Of a stretch of 5,360 bases of DNA, positions 5,217-5,360 are shown piece by piece (within the stretch, counting starts at the first letter, position 1; each line of letters begins with the position of its first letter). Both the position numbers and the translations under genes were made by a program. This stretch comes from Clostridia bacterium (lineage in GTDB: Bacteria > Bacillota > Clostridia > Oscillospirales > CAG-272), in the NCBI GenBank assembly GCA_900763885.1, contig CAAFLY010000107.1, forward strand, positions 1-5,360, in the 5' to 3' direction. Under the pieces are notes generated by a model. That model was given only the letters and a program-made list of their open reading frames with translations, did not search any database and was not told the origin of the DNA.

Positions 5217-5360
5217 ATGAAGAAATCCACGGTTCGTTTTCTGTCGTCGGCGGCGGTGATTTTGCCGGTGGTGGTATTGTCGTGTGCGTGTGCGATGGTT
5301 CAGATGCTGTTGTCGAGCGTACCGTCGGCGGTGGTAGCGGGTGTGCTCGGGCTTGTCATG
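5217..5360 (+). CDS. Hypothetical protein with hydrophobic N-terminus, partial (runs off right edge)
   Basis: Forty-eight codons are visible with no stop, and the frame continues past the window. The protein begins MKKSTVRF, a short positively charged head, followed by an almost uninterrupted hydrophobic and small-residue stretch from about residue 9 to 48. That pattern fits a signal anchor leading into membrane segments. A VLSCA sequence near residues 20-24 looks slightly like a lipoprotein cleavage box, but the Leu before Ser and the continuing hydrophobicity argue against it. The start is supported by AGGAGGAG nine bases upstream; an in-frame TTG at 5211 is a less likely start. Codons lean toward G-ending forms (TCG, GCG, GTG, TTG) more than in the neighbouring genes, though the sample is small. 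I do not recognise the family. Confidence 0.65.
   Translation, partial: MKKSTVRFLSSAAVILPVVVLSCACAMVQMLLSSVPSAVVAGVLGLVM

Overview
This window looks like chromosomal DNA from a GC-rich Clostridia-type Firmicute, perhaps a gut Oscillospiraceae or Christensenellaceae relative. That placement is inferred from four things: good Shine-Dalgarno sites, sigma-A promoters of the TTGACA/TGnTATAAT type, a ROK glucokinase of the Firmicutes type, and GC-rich codons set against AT-rich intergenic gaps. No phage, transposon, CRISPR or RNA gene is visible. It is mostly an ordinary housekeeping stretch.

Layout from left to right. Positions 1-420 hold no gene I can support, but contain several small palindromes and repeats. 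A NifS/IscS-like cysteine desulfurase lies on the minus strand (421-1566). It is followed by a divergent promoter region (about 1567-1759) serving that gene and a plus-strand CPA2-type cation/proton antiporter (1760-3031). The antiporter ends at a rho-independent terminator (3108-3149). A minus-strand ROK-family glucokinase (3209-4171) converges on it. A second divergent region (4172-4428) carries a perfect consensus promoter for the kinase. It also carries an extended -10 promoter, overlapped by a perfect TGTGA-N6-TCACA palindrome, for a plus-strand HAD phosphatase (4429-5088). After a T-rich gap, a new plus-strand reading frame with a strong ribosome binding site begins at 5217. It encodes a hydrophobic N-terminus and runs off the right edge.

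Each complete gene has its own promoter, and neighbours are divergent or convergent, so none of the four sits in a visible operon. They act in sulfur transfer, ion homeostasis, sugar phosphorylation and phosphate-ester hydrolysis, and do not form an obvious shared system. The points most worth a second look are the altered PLP-pocket residues of the desulfurase, the CRP/FNR-like palindrome at the HAD promoter, and the GGAAAAT boxes in the 1567-1759 divergent region. I found no convincing undescribed multi-gene system.
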